DNA of 64,000 nucleotides, taken from assembly GCA_002633005.1 (NCBI GenBank), contig NMRA01000107.1, positions 167,492 through 231,491 on the forward strand, in the 5' to 3' direction. Both the position numbers and the translations under genes were made by a program. The notes under the pieces were generated by a model, which searched no databases, was not told the origin of the DNA, and was given only the letters and a program-made list of their open reading frames with translations. This stretch comes from Phoronis australis (Eukaryota; Phoronida; Phoronidae). Below are positions 13,430-25,000 of the stretch, piece after piece. Each line of letters begins with the position of its first letter. Position 1 is the first letter of the stretch.

Positions 13430-14290
13430 TCTAGGAGCTACAATACTCCCCATAATATTTTGTACAAATCTCGTCCTGCGTATTTTAAACGGGTGGTAGT
13501 CCAAATCCGGTCACCGAATAAGAGATTTTCACCTTGTAAAAAAATTCATTTTACACTAAAAAATGTCACTTAAAAAAGTGCTCACTTTCTTCAACGATTT
13601 TTTCCGTTTCTATACATATCCTTAATAAAGCATGTCTAAGGAATTAAGATGACAATGCTAAAGAATTCCAACTCCACTTTTTTTGGGGTCATTAACTTTT
13701 TCAATTGATGCCATGCAAGTTAGGCCTCACAAGCAATAGACTAAGTGAAGCACGTGACCTGGTGTGCGGCACTCGCAAAAAGTAGCAAGATATCTGGTGG
13801 AATTTGCAAGACTTGTGTTCCTTGTACTATTTGTCTGTCAACAGGCGTGATTTCGCGTAACTTCCTCAAAATAGCACCCGGTGAAGGAAGCTCAAGTGAA
13901 CCGCAACAGTTTTCATAGAATTATAACTCATTGTGTATATATAAGAATGTTTCATTTAATGTTATTCCTTGCATTTTAAAATGCGGAATTTTTTATGGAT
14001 GTACACTATCTTCTTGGTCGCCGTTCACTTGAAGCACACGCCTTAAGCACAGTGTTTTAAATGATGTCACATGAGTTGGGCAACAACAAGCATGAGACTG
14101 GGTAAAGTGCATGACACTAACGACCGAGTATGGGAAAATATCTGGTGGAATTTGTAAGATTTGTATCCCTTGTACTTCGTTCGTCAACAAGCGTCACTTT
14201 GCGTAATTTCCTCAAAATGACACCCGGTGAAGGGAGCTTGAGTGAATGGCGACAGATTTTCATGGCTATGTTCAAATTATGTTGACTGAA
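13430..14290 (+). mobile_element. THAP-associated MITE family, copy 1
   Basis: Related over several hundred bases to 39720-40270: shared landmarks are CTACAATACT, CGTGTATTTTAAA-like, TTTTCACC, a CACTT-AAAAA-AGCGCT-like segment, and GTAACTTCCTCAAAATGG-like. The right half contains two tandem versions of a roughly 350-bp unit, landmarks at about 13790-13910 and 14130-14270. It lacks the THAP-like start present in the 39.6 kb copy. Confidence 0.65.
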
Positions 14291-14321
14291 TGGTTATCAG
14301 GTCATGGATAGACAATGACCA

Positions 14322-14632
14322 TCATCTTTAACTGGCCACAGTAGAGACGGTGAAGCTCCTATAGGAGCTATACACGCTGGTAGCCTTTCGGCGAATTATT
14401 CTGGAGTATCTTTTTGGAGATTGAAGGGATAAAAGACACATCTACAACCTGACCTAATGTGTCCCTCTTTATAACAACGTGACTTTGATGTTTTAATCAG
14501 TGTGAGGCATAAGTCGACGAAGAGCTTCCTGCGTATGAAACTCCTGGCGTATGAAGCTCCTACAGGAGCTACTGGGCCGTACTGGGGCCAGCTAAACTTT
14601 AAAGACGAAAAGACGGTGGTCAAGAGAGTACA
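14322..14632 (-). mobile_element. Family C element, tandem copy 1
   Basis: First of two nearly identical units of about 310 bp in direct tandem. It has a perfect palindrome AGCTCCTATAGGAGCT near one end and a related CTCCTACAGGAG near the other, giving the unit a hairpin layout. The minus strand holds a 75-codon frame with RRKLFVDLCLT and SKSRCYK, conserved with other copies. It lies between the TESK and Raver genes. Confidence 0.8.
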
Positions 14633-14639
14633 TTAGTGA

Positions 14640-14944
14640 CCATCATCTTTAACTGGCCACAGTAGAGATGGTGAAGCTCCTATAGGAGCTATACACGCTG
14701 GTAGCCTTTCGGCGAATTATTCTGGAGTATCTTTTTGGAGATTGAAGGGATAAAAGACACATCTGCAGCCTGACCTAATGTGTCCCTCTTTATAACAACG
14801 TGACTTTGATGTTTTAATCAGTGTGAGGCATAAGTCGACGAAGAGCTTCCTGCGTATGAAACTCCTGGAGTATGAAGCTCCTACAGGAGCTACTGGGCCC
14901 AGCTAAACTTTAAAGACGAAAAGACGGTGGTCAAGAGAGTACAT
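14640..14944 (-). mobile_element. Family C element, tandem copy 2
   Basis: Direct duplicate of the preceding unit, differing by a handful of substitutions and a small deletion near the GGGCC segment. The very high identity implies a recent tandem duplication rather than two independent insertions. Confidence 0.8.
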
Positions 14945-15048
14945 TTGTTGATTACTTAAATCGAGTAATCTTGTCACTGTGTCATTGGTAGAACTATCTG
15001 GATTGTTCAATGCACCCATAATTTAATTATGACAAAAATTCAACTCAC

Positions 15049-15165
15049 CCGTAAACAATTCATACAGCCTCAGGACCAGGTAAACTCAACCACCAGGTAC
15101 AGCAACTGAACTCGGACAGAAACTCAACAGGCTCACGTCTCACACCGCCACCGGAAGTCTATGCA
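15049..15165 (-). other. Candidate TESK leader exon and promoter core
   Basis: On the minus strand there is a good donor GTTTACGG|GTGAGTTG with the exon edge at 15049. Just upstream of it, at 15150-15158 on the plus strand, is ACCGGAAGT, the consensus of ETS/GABP sites often found at housekeeping and bidirectional promoters. The TESK start codon sits a few bases after a splice acceptor, so an untranslated leader exon must exist upstream. Raver starts at 15902 on the other strand, so this fits a divergent promoter. No transcript evidence is available. Confidence 0.3.
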
Positions 15166-15901
15166 GACGGCAAATGACAACGAAATCTTAATGAACTAAA
15201 CGAGTAAACAAAAAAACTTGTGTTCTTATGTCATTCCAGAGTTCTTGAAGATTCTCTTCAGCGAAACCTCCCCATAACAAGTGTCTCACTGAAGCCAAAC
15301 AGCGAAAGAACACAACTGACATCCTACTCGGACATCTCGTTGTTTTGTTTTGAACTCCCGTGAACTTATACAAACACGGGCATAAGTATAATTATAAAAA
15401 AAAGTATTTTATCTGAAAATCAAACTATAGAATAGTAAATCTGTTTATTTTGACAGTTTTTATGCTGCATATTGTACAATTATTAATTTTTGTGAAGCGA
15501 TTTAAGTTAAAAGAAAAGATGCAAACTATTTTAGTTGCCGTTGGTGACCCATATATTTGGCTTCACCAGCTATTGCATTTCACAGTCAGTATGCTTTATC
15601 TGTTTTCGTTACTATACTGCAGCTCTAAAATAAAAAGTTTTGAAATTTTAAGACACCAAATTCTTATTTGCAGTAAAAGATTATGTTTGGAAGTATAAAC
15701 GGCTAAACACAGTATTGACCCATTTTTATCAGTTGTTGCATTGTGGGAATTATTTTTGAGTGGCGGACATTTAAAAGTTTGAACACCTGTCGTGTTTCGT
15801 GTTTTTGTGTTTTTAGCCTGTTTAAGCTCTTAAATTTTTGTGCTCATCAAGATTTTAACCGGATTTCCCATTTCACTTAAGTTTTTGGTAATTTTGACAT
15901 C

Positions 15902-16000
15902 ATGACACTGCAATTTCATGAGGAGATAGCAAGAGCGAAGTGTGAATTTTTCAAACGGAGAGAAATCGTAATCAAGAATTTGCCACCGGTGACGTATCAG
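15902..16000 (+). CDS. RAVER: Raver exon 1 (N-terminus and first strand of RRM1)
   Basis: Encodes 33 residues beginning [12 protein letters not shown] and ending [12 protein letters not shown], with donor CAG|gtgaga in phase 0. It aligns with the human stretch that runs from EEIRRRLEHTERQF to LIRGLPGDVTNQ. The next coding exon, about 9 kb downstream, begins [13 protein letters not shown], equivalent to human EVHDLLSDYELKYCFVD, which confirms the join. The human proteins carry a longer acidic or alanine-rich N-terminus that is absent here. Confidence 0.88.
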
Positions 16001-19000
16001 GTGAGAACAAATAAGTTCAAAAATGCTTCCTTGATTACATTTTATAAAGTCACAGACTTTCAATAAACCTCCTTTGCTGAGATAAAATTGTTGGTCTAGA
16101 TTTACCGTTTGCAAGTGGGTGTAGACAATTCCACTTGTAGCCTTAATCTCTACATCTAGCTGGCCCTACTGAGTGTAGGCAATGAACATCGCCTCTGTTG
16201 GCCTGAACCAGAGGCGATGCAGAGGCTATAGGCGCTCTGTATGCCGGAAGGTTTTCGGCGAATTATGCCTCGCACCAACTAAACCATCAAAGTCACGTTG
16301 TTATAAATACCTTTTGCGCATAGAGGAACACCTGAGGAGGTTGTCGATGTGTTTAATTCCTTCCAACTCGAATAAATAAATACTCCCATTATCAAACTTT
16401 TTCTTCGAGCAGTCCCTATTTCAGTTCCCAAAATCGTGAACTCACCATTTTTATACTGCGCACGCTCCAATTTTTACCGCCCTCGCTAGGTGATGTGACT
16501 TCATGACCTCAATCTTTAAATAGGCCAAAGGTGAGCCATTGCGGTCTTTTCAGTCAAATGTTCGTTTCCAAAATGCCACCACTTATACTTGTCTTTAATT
16601 GGCGTTACTTGAAACTGATTGTATTTCAATTGTTTGAATTTGATAAAAATAAATGCTGTTGATATGACATTTAATAGTCTTTGTACACATATTTGACATT
16701 TTAATGTTTAACAACACGGCAAATGCACGTCTGGTTCCCGGCAGCACGTACGCGGAGGGCGGGAACAGGCCTTTATGCAGCGTACGTCCTGGGCGTCCAA
16801 AGGGACGCCCTAGCACTAATCTGGACGCCCTGGCAAGGACGCCCAATGTATCATTTGGACACCCAATGTCAATAGGAACCTTTCAAGTTTGGACTCACAC
16901 ATTGTAATGAATACTAAGAAGCCTCTGAAGGCTCACAGTGGGGGCTCTTTTTTCAAAGCAGGAAGAAATATACAATGTACATACAAAGTATATGCATTGT
17001 TGCTATTTTGACACTTGATTGACAGCATTGTAAAAGTCTTGGTGTACACAGTTTTTTTTTAGTAAAAATGCTCACCATAGAAGGCTGTTTTATAAACTTA
17101 GATGTAAAACCTTGATCTATACATTTTTTGAAAAAAAATCTGTGTGTTTGGGGGTATTGCTGGGGGTGGGGGGTTACGCTTCGGAATCATGGACGCCCTG
17201 GAATATTGGGAACCCCATTTTGGACACCCTATTTTCAAAATCCTGGATAAAGGCCTGGGCGGGAACTTCAGCTTTCAAAGTTCGCAGGTAGGTCTGCAAC
17301 TTCTGACCTTCGGCCTGGTTAAAAAAATGAAAATGTTGATTTCACGATTTTGGGAACTGAAATAGGGACTGCTCGAAGAAAAAGTTTCATAACGGGAGTA
17401 TTTGTTTGAGTTGGAACGAATTAAACACATTGACAACCTTCTAAGGTGTTCATCTATGTGCAAAAGGTATTTATAACAACGTGACTTTGATGGTTTAGTC
17501 TGTGCGAGGCATAATACGCCGAAAAGCTTCCGGCGTACAAAGCGCCTATAGCCTCTGCATCGCCTTTGGTTCGGGCCAACAGAGGCGATGGTCATTGCCT
17601 AGCCCTACTGTAGTGTAGTACTGGAGACGGTGAAGCTGCCATAAGCTCTGCATGCCGAAAGCTTTTCGTAGAATTATACCTCACACTGTTTAAAACATCA
17701 GTTACGTTGACCAGTATAATTACCTTTACGCATAGAGGGACAACGGAGGAGGCCGTCTATGTGTTCTAATTCTAACAAGTCCATGTCTTCTAACTCTAAC
17801 AAGTACTCCCATAATCAAACTTTGTCTTTGAACAGTCCTCCGTTCAGTTGCACAAATCATCAACTGGCTATCTTTAATACTGCACGCGCCAGGAGATATG
17901 ACGTCAGTGGCGGATCTACGTTTTCAGTAAGGGGGGTTTAGGATTCCCGCAAAGGTCGAATCCGAGGCGCGTGGTGCCGAGCTGGGGGGATCTTGGGAGG
18001 AGGGTTTCCCCTGAGTAAGACAATTTTTTTGTTTTTGTAGCCAAACAGTGAAATTTCCATGTATCCTGGTAAGTTTCTGACACTTAACACGTTTCTGGAG
18101 TTTTTCTTAAGATAATTAAAAACCCTTCTCGATTTCGTCACATGAACTTGTCTCATAAGTTTCATGAAACCATATTTGTGTACATCTGGGTATGAGTCAC
18201 ACCACCAGCAAAAATTTTTGTTGGAACATCTGCTTACGCACACCTTTTTAGCATACAAAAAAGTGTGGTGTGTATACAGGGGTTTAAACAACTACCAAAT
18301 ATTTAAAAGCATAAGGAGCACTGACGGGGCCTAAAAACTTGAATATCAGGGCCCGGTCTCCAATCTCCGTACTCAGACTCATACTCATACTCGAGATTTC
18401 ATACTCAAAGTCGTGCTCACTGGAGTCGTACTCAAAAAAGCGTATCTAATGTCGTATTTCGAGTAGACTCCAAACGTACTCAAATCTGACACTCATACTC
18501 GAGTTGCTATGGAATTCTTTATGATGTGAAATGCAAAATCACGCAAAGCCGCGCTGATTCATCGCTCCCTATTGGAATAGACCACCCCAGGAACTAGGCC
18601 TACATTATCGTCTGCTGTCGCTACAACTACAAGAGTATGTCTATAACGTGGAATTCTGAGTGTTCTGTAACTGTTATTCATTTTTTAGTTTCAATAAATA
18701 TTCTTATGCCATTTCTTTGATACATTTGGCAATTATTAAGCTTTACTTCTTGAGTTCCTCACCCAGTCCCGAAAATGTCTTAAGAAATATGTAACAGCTT
18801 ATCACATCACATCTCTGTTGCTAATTTAGTCTTGACATAAAACCCATTGCTGTGTAGGCCTACGCTGATGTCAAACTTTGATACTGTATCTTTGTATTTT
18901 ACCGGGATGTATCAAGTGAGTTGACATTTGGCACGTGAGTTAAAAAACAATACTTGTGCAGGCATTCAGAGTTCACCAGTGGCAGTGAACGGGACGAGAC

Positions 19001-22000
19001 GTCTACTTAGAAATCGGCAAACAAAATCTGGAATTCCGTTTGTGGATTGAGGAATTATAGATGACTAAGTTATGATGAGAAATGTACCTCGTCTTTTGGA
19101 AACCCTACAAAACGTAGGCACACATACCGAAATAAGGGCAGCACAAACTTCTCACACGACTTTTCCCACAACTGCTTTCGACGCTTGTTATGACTCGCCG
19201 ACAAGGGATTACAATGCGCCTGTTGCCAGGAATTGTAGAGGTAGAATGGCGGCCATAACATACAGTGATACGGCGGGTTAATAAGGTGAAGAATAAGAAG
19301 ATTTAAGATGAAAACTATTATCTCTGAACTGAAATTGAAGTGCTGAGATACGGTAAGAGGACTTATTTTTTTAGATTTGCTGTGTTTCTTGGTTCCCTTT
19401 CGATATTTTGTTCTCTGGCTCGTATTTATTTTCGAGTACGATTTCAAGCACACTGCCATACCAAACTTGAAATTTGAGCATAGACTCCGAATTTTTACTC
19501 AAAATCGTACTCGAAATATAGATGAGATACACTTCAGTTCGAGTACACTCGAAAACTGAGTACGTGCTCGAAATTTAGAGTACAGATTTTTCGATTATGA
19601 CATTGAATACACCAAAGCTGAGTCTGTACTCGAGTTGATTATAAAGTGTGAGTTTGAGCATGATTCGAGTCTGAGTACGGAGATTGGAGACCGGGCCCAG
19701 ATGATCGCAACTGCCTCGAGCTGTTTAAGAACGAAGACCTGAACTGGCAAACCATGGTGCTCTCAGCTCATCTGTTATTAAAAGCGACTATATATTAAGT
19801 TTCACTTTATTAAGCTGAATCACGTTGACAAAAATTGGAAAACATCAAATGTATCAGGAAACAAATCATCTGAAAACAGTTTCAGGAAACCAAAATATTC
19901 TGTACACCGTGGTGAAAAGGTATACAGGACCAGTTCGCAAAGGGACCAGATGTACACTGAGAGTACAGGAAAAAGCTGGCCTGGTCCGTCACGAGACCAA
20001 AAGTACACCTGTGCTTATTATCCCTATAAAAATAGTCGATCGCGTGGGACCAAACAGTACTGACTGAGATAAATAGTTTTACAAAGCACAAAACATCACA
20101 AGACTAGTTTGCCGAGGGACCAGAAGTACACTACACTGAAACTCAATATCTACACAAATCAAGCTGGTCTGGTCCGTTGCGAGACCTAAAGTGTACTTTG
20201 CAAAAAACTTTGATTTGAAAACTTCTCTCTAGACACTTTTTAATCCCCAGTGGTTGCTCATAGGTGTATTTTACACATCTAGTGGTCAACTGCTGCTAGA
20301 GGTTGTCTAGGAAGGGGTTTCGCACAGTTCTGTAGTACTCACTGGAAGAAACAACTATTGAGTACAGATTTAACTACGCACTATGTGAAATAGATTTTGG
20401 ATATGAAGCAGATAGACTCAAGTGGAAATACAAACCAGAATCAGTTTTTGTGCGGTCGTAGACCCTTTGCTGTACTGGGTAAATTTGGCATGTCCAAAAA
20501 TAATTTCTATTTCGTTTTCATTGTACACCAGCATAAAAAACCGACGTTATATACAAACTGTGTAGAATCATAACTAATTACCTGGGTGTTTTTCCAGAAA
20601 CGTTGGTCCTATTTTTCTGTTGTCTAGACTGCCAAGGAATCTGTACATCGAATCCAATGGTTTGCTCGTCTTGGAACCATTCTACCCAGATATCTTCGAT
20701 GTTTGTTCCCAACACGTGCACTTCGTCAACTGCTGTATCAATGAGCTTGTAAGCCTCTACAATGTCAGCATCTCGTTTCGTAGCTAAGTTGGCACTAAGC
20801 CCCTGAGGTTGCCAAGTCCATTCAAAAGACTTAAGCATGCGCAACTAAATTTGATCCGTTCATCATGGACTACTTCAAACCTTGACGATGTATCCCTGGA
20901 CCTATTTGCATCTCTTGCAATTTTTGAAATAAACATCCCAATGTTTGAACGCTTGAAACCCGAAGTACTAACATCAAATAAATGACCATAGGCATGCGCG
21001 TTTCGTCGGGTGGGCCTTTCTGCAGAAATTCCCAGTATTGAAAGTGGCAGTGGTGCTTATTGCAGGTAGAAAGACGGTAGGTGTTGAGGTCGGCACTAGG
21101 GCTCTTTAGGAGGCCTATTGAACATCGCATGAGTCCCACAAGACTTTGTTGTTAAAGTACAGCCTCCCCGCAGTTTCTGGTACTGTACACTGTTCGGTAA
21201 TGCGGTCACTTTTTCAATGTGAGTGCCCCCTTGGCAGGCCTTTATCCAGGATTTTGAAAATAGGGTGTCCAAAATGGGGTTCCCAATATTCCAGGGCGTC
21301 TATGATTCCGACGCGTAACCCCCCANCCCACCCCCAGCAATACCCCCAAACACACAGATCAAGGTTTATACATCTAAGTTTATAAAACAGCCTTCTATGG
21401 TGAGCCTTTTTACTAAAAAAAATGTGTAGACCAAGACTTTTACAATGCTGTCAATCAAGTGTCAAAATAGCAACAATGCATATACTTTGTATATACATTG
21501 TATATTTCTTCCTTCTTTGAAAAAGAGTCCCCACTGTGAGCCTTCAGAGGCTTCCTAGTATTCATTATAATGTGTGAGTCCAAACTTGAAAGGTTCCTAT
21601 TGACAGTGGGCGTCCAAATGATACATTGGGCCTCCTTGCCAGGGCGTCCAAATTAGTGCTAGGGCATCCATTTGGACGCCCAAGACATACGCTGCATAAA
21701 GGCCTGCCCCTTGGTCATTCCTTGTATAGACATAAGTTGTTAGAGTGCATCTTCAAACAGAATCGCGACCAGACCACGGCGCCCGCCACAATAGCAATTC
21801 TTCGGAAAACGATTTTTTCAAAAATATTACATGTACACTGTATGGTATTGCGCAAGACAACTGCTATACACCAGTCAAATTCGAGTTACAAACATGTGGA
21901 ATGTAATAGGATGACACGGCAGGACAGATGAGGTAAAAACGTTGCATGTCAGTTTGACTGAATATCAGGGTTGCGGCACCACAGTATTTCCCCTAATCAA

Positions 22001-25000
22001 ATCAAAACATATCTAAGAGTAAAGAAACTAAGTACCTAAAGAAATCAGCTATAGAGCTGCTCTTTCAGTGGTGGATCCATCTAAAATGCTTGGCTACTTC
22101 AGAAATGTTGACGGATGCGCGCGCACAATTGATCTCCATGCATTTTGCCGATGAGCAACGAAGACTCGAAATGCGTTGATTTTCATAACAGCAATTCACA
22201 ATGCAAAAAAAGTATATTTTTCCTCAATTTGTAGTTTACTTGGGGTTTACACATGCTGGCGGTGCCGTTTTTCTTTTGCTGGAGACATTTGTTTTTATTT
22301 TTTTATTTTTGGGTCCTTGCCCAAGGGGGGGTTTAAACCCCCTGAACCCTCACGTAGATCCGCCACTGGACGTCATATCTCCTGTTGCGCACGGTATAAA
22401 AATGGCCAGTTGCCGATTTGGACAACTAAACAAAGGCTGCTTGAAGAAAAAGTTTGATTACGGGAGAATTTGTTCGAGTTGGAAGAAATTAAAAGTCGGC
22501 CTGCTAAGGTGTCCCTCTATGCGCAAAAGGTACTTATAATAACGTGACTTTGATGTTTTAATCAGTGTGAGGCATTCTAGTTATTTGCCGAAAATCTTCT
22601 GGCGTATGAACTTATGAATCACCTACAGGAGCTTCACCGTCTCTAGTTGGGCAAACTAGAGTCGGTCACTGTTTATTCCATATGCTGACTGCAACGGGTA
22701 TGGAACCAGGGCCACGAGAGAGTCGAACGGTTTGTACACTGCCTTTTCGTGCCATGTTGTGTCACCGCAATTTAGGGCACTAGTGGACTCAGAGCGATGC
22801 TCTTACCATACTGTAGGAACCAAATTTACAGGCGTTACCATTCAAGATTGGCTTATTCCTTCCAACTTAGCCGAATACTCCTATAATCTAACTTTTTTCC
22901 AACAGTCATTTGTCCAGTTGCCCAAATTGGCAACTGGCCCATTTTTACACATTATTAGTCAAAAAAGATTGTGACTTTCATATTATAGTGATGTCAATGG
23001 CACCTTTGTCCAAAAAGTAACATAGAGATAAATTTTTCAGCAGCATGGAGTAGGCAGTCCGAGTGAAGTGTCTTGATATAGCGAGTCGCATTTTTATGCG
23101 CCCACGTATTTATATGTGGACGCATTATGCCGTCATCTCCGTCTGGGCGGTGTCCGCTGCTCTATCTCCAAAACCCTTTGACATACGTTCATGAAATTTG
23201 GCATATATGTTCCATTCATGAGTGGAACGACATGAACGAACTTTCGGACGGATCCGACACCCAGTGTGCCCCCTAGTGGCAATTTTAGTTTTTTTCACTT
23301 ACCTTTGTATCTTCAAAAGTCCTGAACGGATTTTCATGAAATTTGGTATGTAAGCACCTATTAGTGAGATGACGCTATCCTCCCATTTTCGGATGGATTC
23401 GGTGTAGTTTGCGCCACCTAGTGGCCATTTTTACTGTTTTTGAGTCTGTTTTTTGCGTCCACCCCTCTATCAACCAAACCGCTCAAAGGGTGATTGTGAA
23501 AATTGGCATGTATGTGCTTACTATAAGGAGGACGGTTGACCATGATTTTCTGACGATTTTGATTGCTGTGGCACCTCCTAGTGGCAGTTTTGTTTTTGTT
23601 GCGCCTATGGCTGTATCTCCTAAACCGTTCGCAGGATCTTTACATAATTTAGCAAGTGTATTTATGTGATGTTGACTACGGATGACGACGACTTTCAGAC
23701 AGATCTGACTACTGCTGTGCCCCCTAGTGTCACTTTTAGTTTTTTATGTTTAACTCAGTATCTTCAAAGGTCCTCAACAGATTTTCATAAAATTTTAAAT
23801 AGGCATCTGTTTGTGTGATGATGCTATCTGCCTGTTTTTGGATGGAATCGAGGTATTTTGTACCACCTAGTGGCCACTTTTGCTGTTTTCAAATCTTGTT
23901 TTTGGTGTCCATCCCTGTATCAACCTAATCATTTGAAAATTGGCATATATGTTCTCAGTGTGAAGGCGACCTTTGATGATGGTGACTGATTACTGTGACG
24001 CCTCCTAGTGGTAGTTTTGTTTTTTTGCCCATAGTGGTATCTCTTAAACCCACTGCAGGATCTTTACTAAATTTAGTAAATGTATTTATATGAAGATAAC
24101 AGACGACGACCACTTTCAGGCGGAAGCAACACACTGTGCCCACTAGTGGCACTTTCATTTTATTCGAACATTTACATGAATTTTGTAATTCTAGTCGAGT
24201 TTGAATTTTTCGTTGTGGAATTCACTGGATATACTTAGCCATTTGCTCAATCAACAGTGCAACCAGAAAGATGATTGGCAGTTGTTCACTGTCTAGTTAC
24301 CCAGGTGATGTGCGAGTGAATTTTAGAGCAGTACAGCACTCTATTGTTTCATGAAAACTTCAAGTAGAGGCTAAAAAATAATTGTAGGTGGTCTGGTACA
24401 TGTTGCACAGGCCGCTCACTGCACTCAGGTGGGCCCATTGCACTGACCACCTGGAACCATTCCTATGCTTTATCTATAATTTAAAACCCAGCGAAGGAGC
24501 TTGAGGCCTGACTTGGAGGTCTAGCAGTGTGTCCCAGTGGAACTCAAACCCATGACTTTGACTAAAGGAAGTGGACACTTATCTCACTAGGCTACACTGT
24601 CTCCTCTCTTAATAGAACCTAGTGCCTGTGTGTCGTCTCCTCTCTTAATAGAACCTAGTGCCTGTGTATCGTCTGACAATTGGATTTTTGTCGAGATACT
24701 TGCCCCACATTTTGAAGTTGTTTACTACATTAGCTTATTACAGATGACAACTGGGTGGCCTCCTGCAATAGATTGTAAATTCCATCCAAATGACACTTGT
24801 AAACGTTTGTGAGGAACTTTTCAAAAGTTCACAAATGACATTAATTTAACCAACTAACTTTGAATGGTATGCTTCTCAATGTCACGCAAATGGTCGCGAA
24901 ATGGATCATTTCCAGATTTTAGGAAAAAACAAAGGTACACATATGGAGAAGTTTGAATGGTTAATTTACTGGTAATTAATAAATATTCACATTTTCAGGA

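Larger units (their letters stand above)
17905..22368. mobile_element. 4.46 kb hAT-like DNA transposon with 5-bp TSD
   Basis: Termini are CAGTGGCGGATCTACGT and its inverse ACGTAGATCCGCCACTG, followed inward by G-rich GGGGGGTTTA and the inverse. GACGT flanks both ends (17900-17904 and 22369-22373). CAGTGGCGGATC ends are typical of hAT-like elements; a 5-bp duplication is unusual for hAT (8 bp), so a hAT5-like relative is possible. It contains a transposase remnant on the minus strand (20578-20844) and carries two later insertions (18349-19698 and 21237-21706). It is probably inactive. Confidence 0.72.

Noticed and set aside
19070-19459. Minus-strand frame with [10 protein letters not shown], possibly a Tc/mariner-like transposase end
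   Set aside because: Only a few residues resemble the family and no DDE residues can be placed; kept only as a remark in the element entry.
20870-21139. Minus-strand 89-codon frame upstream of the hAT transposase fragment
   Set aside because: Position suggests an N-terminal part of the same transposase, but no conserved motif could be recognised.
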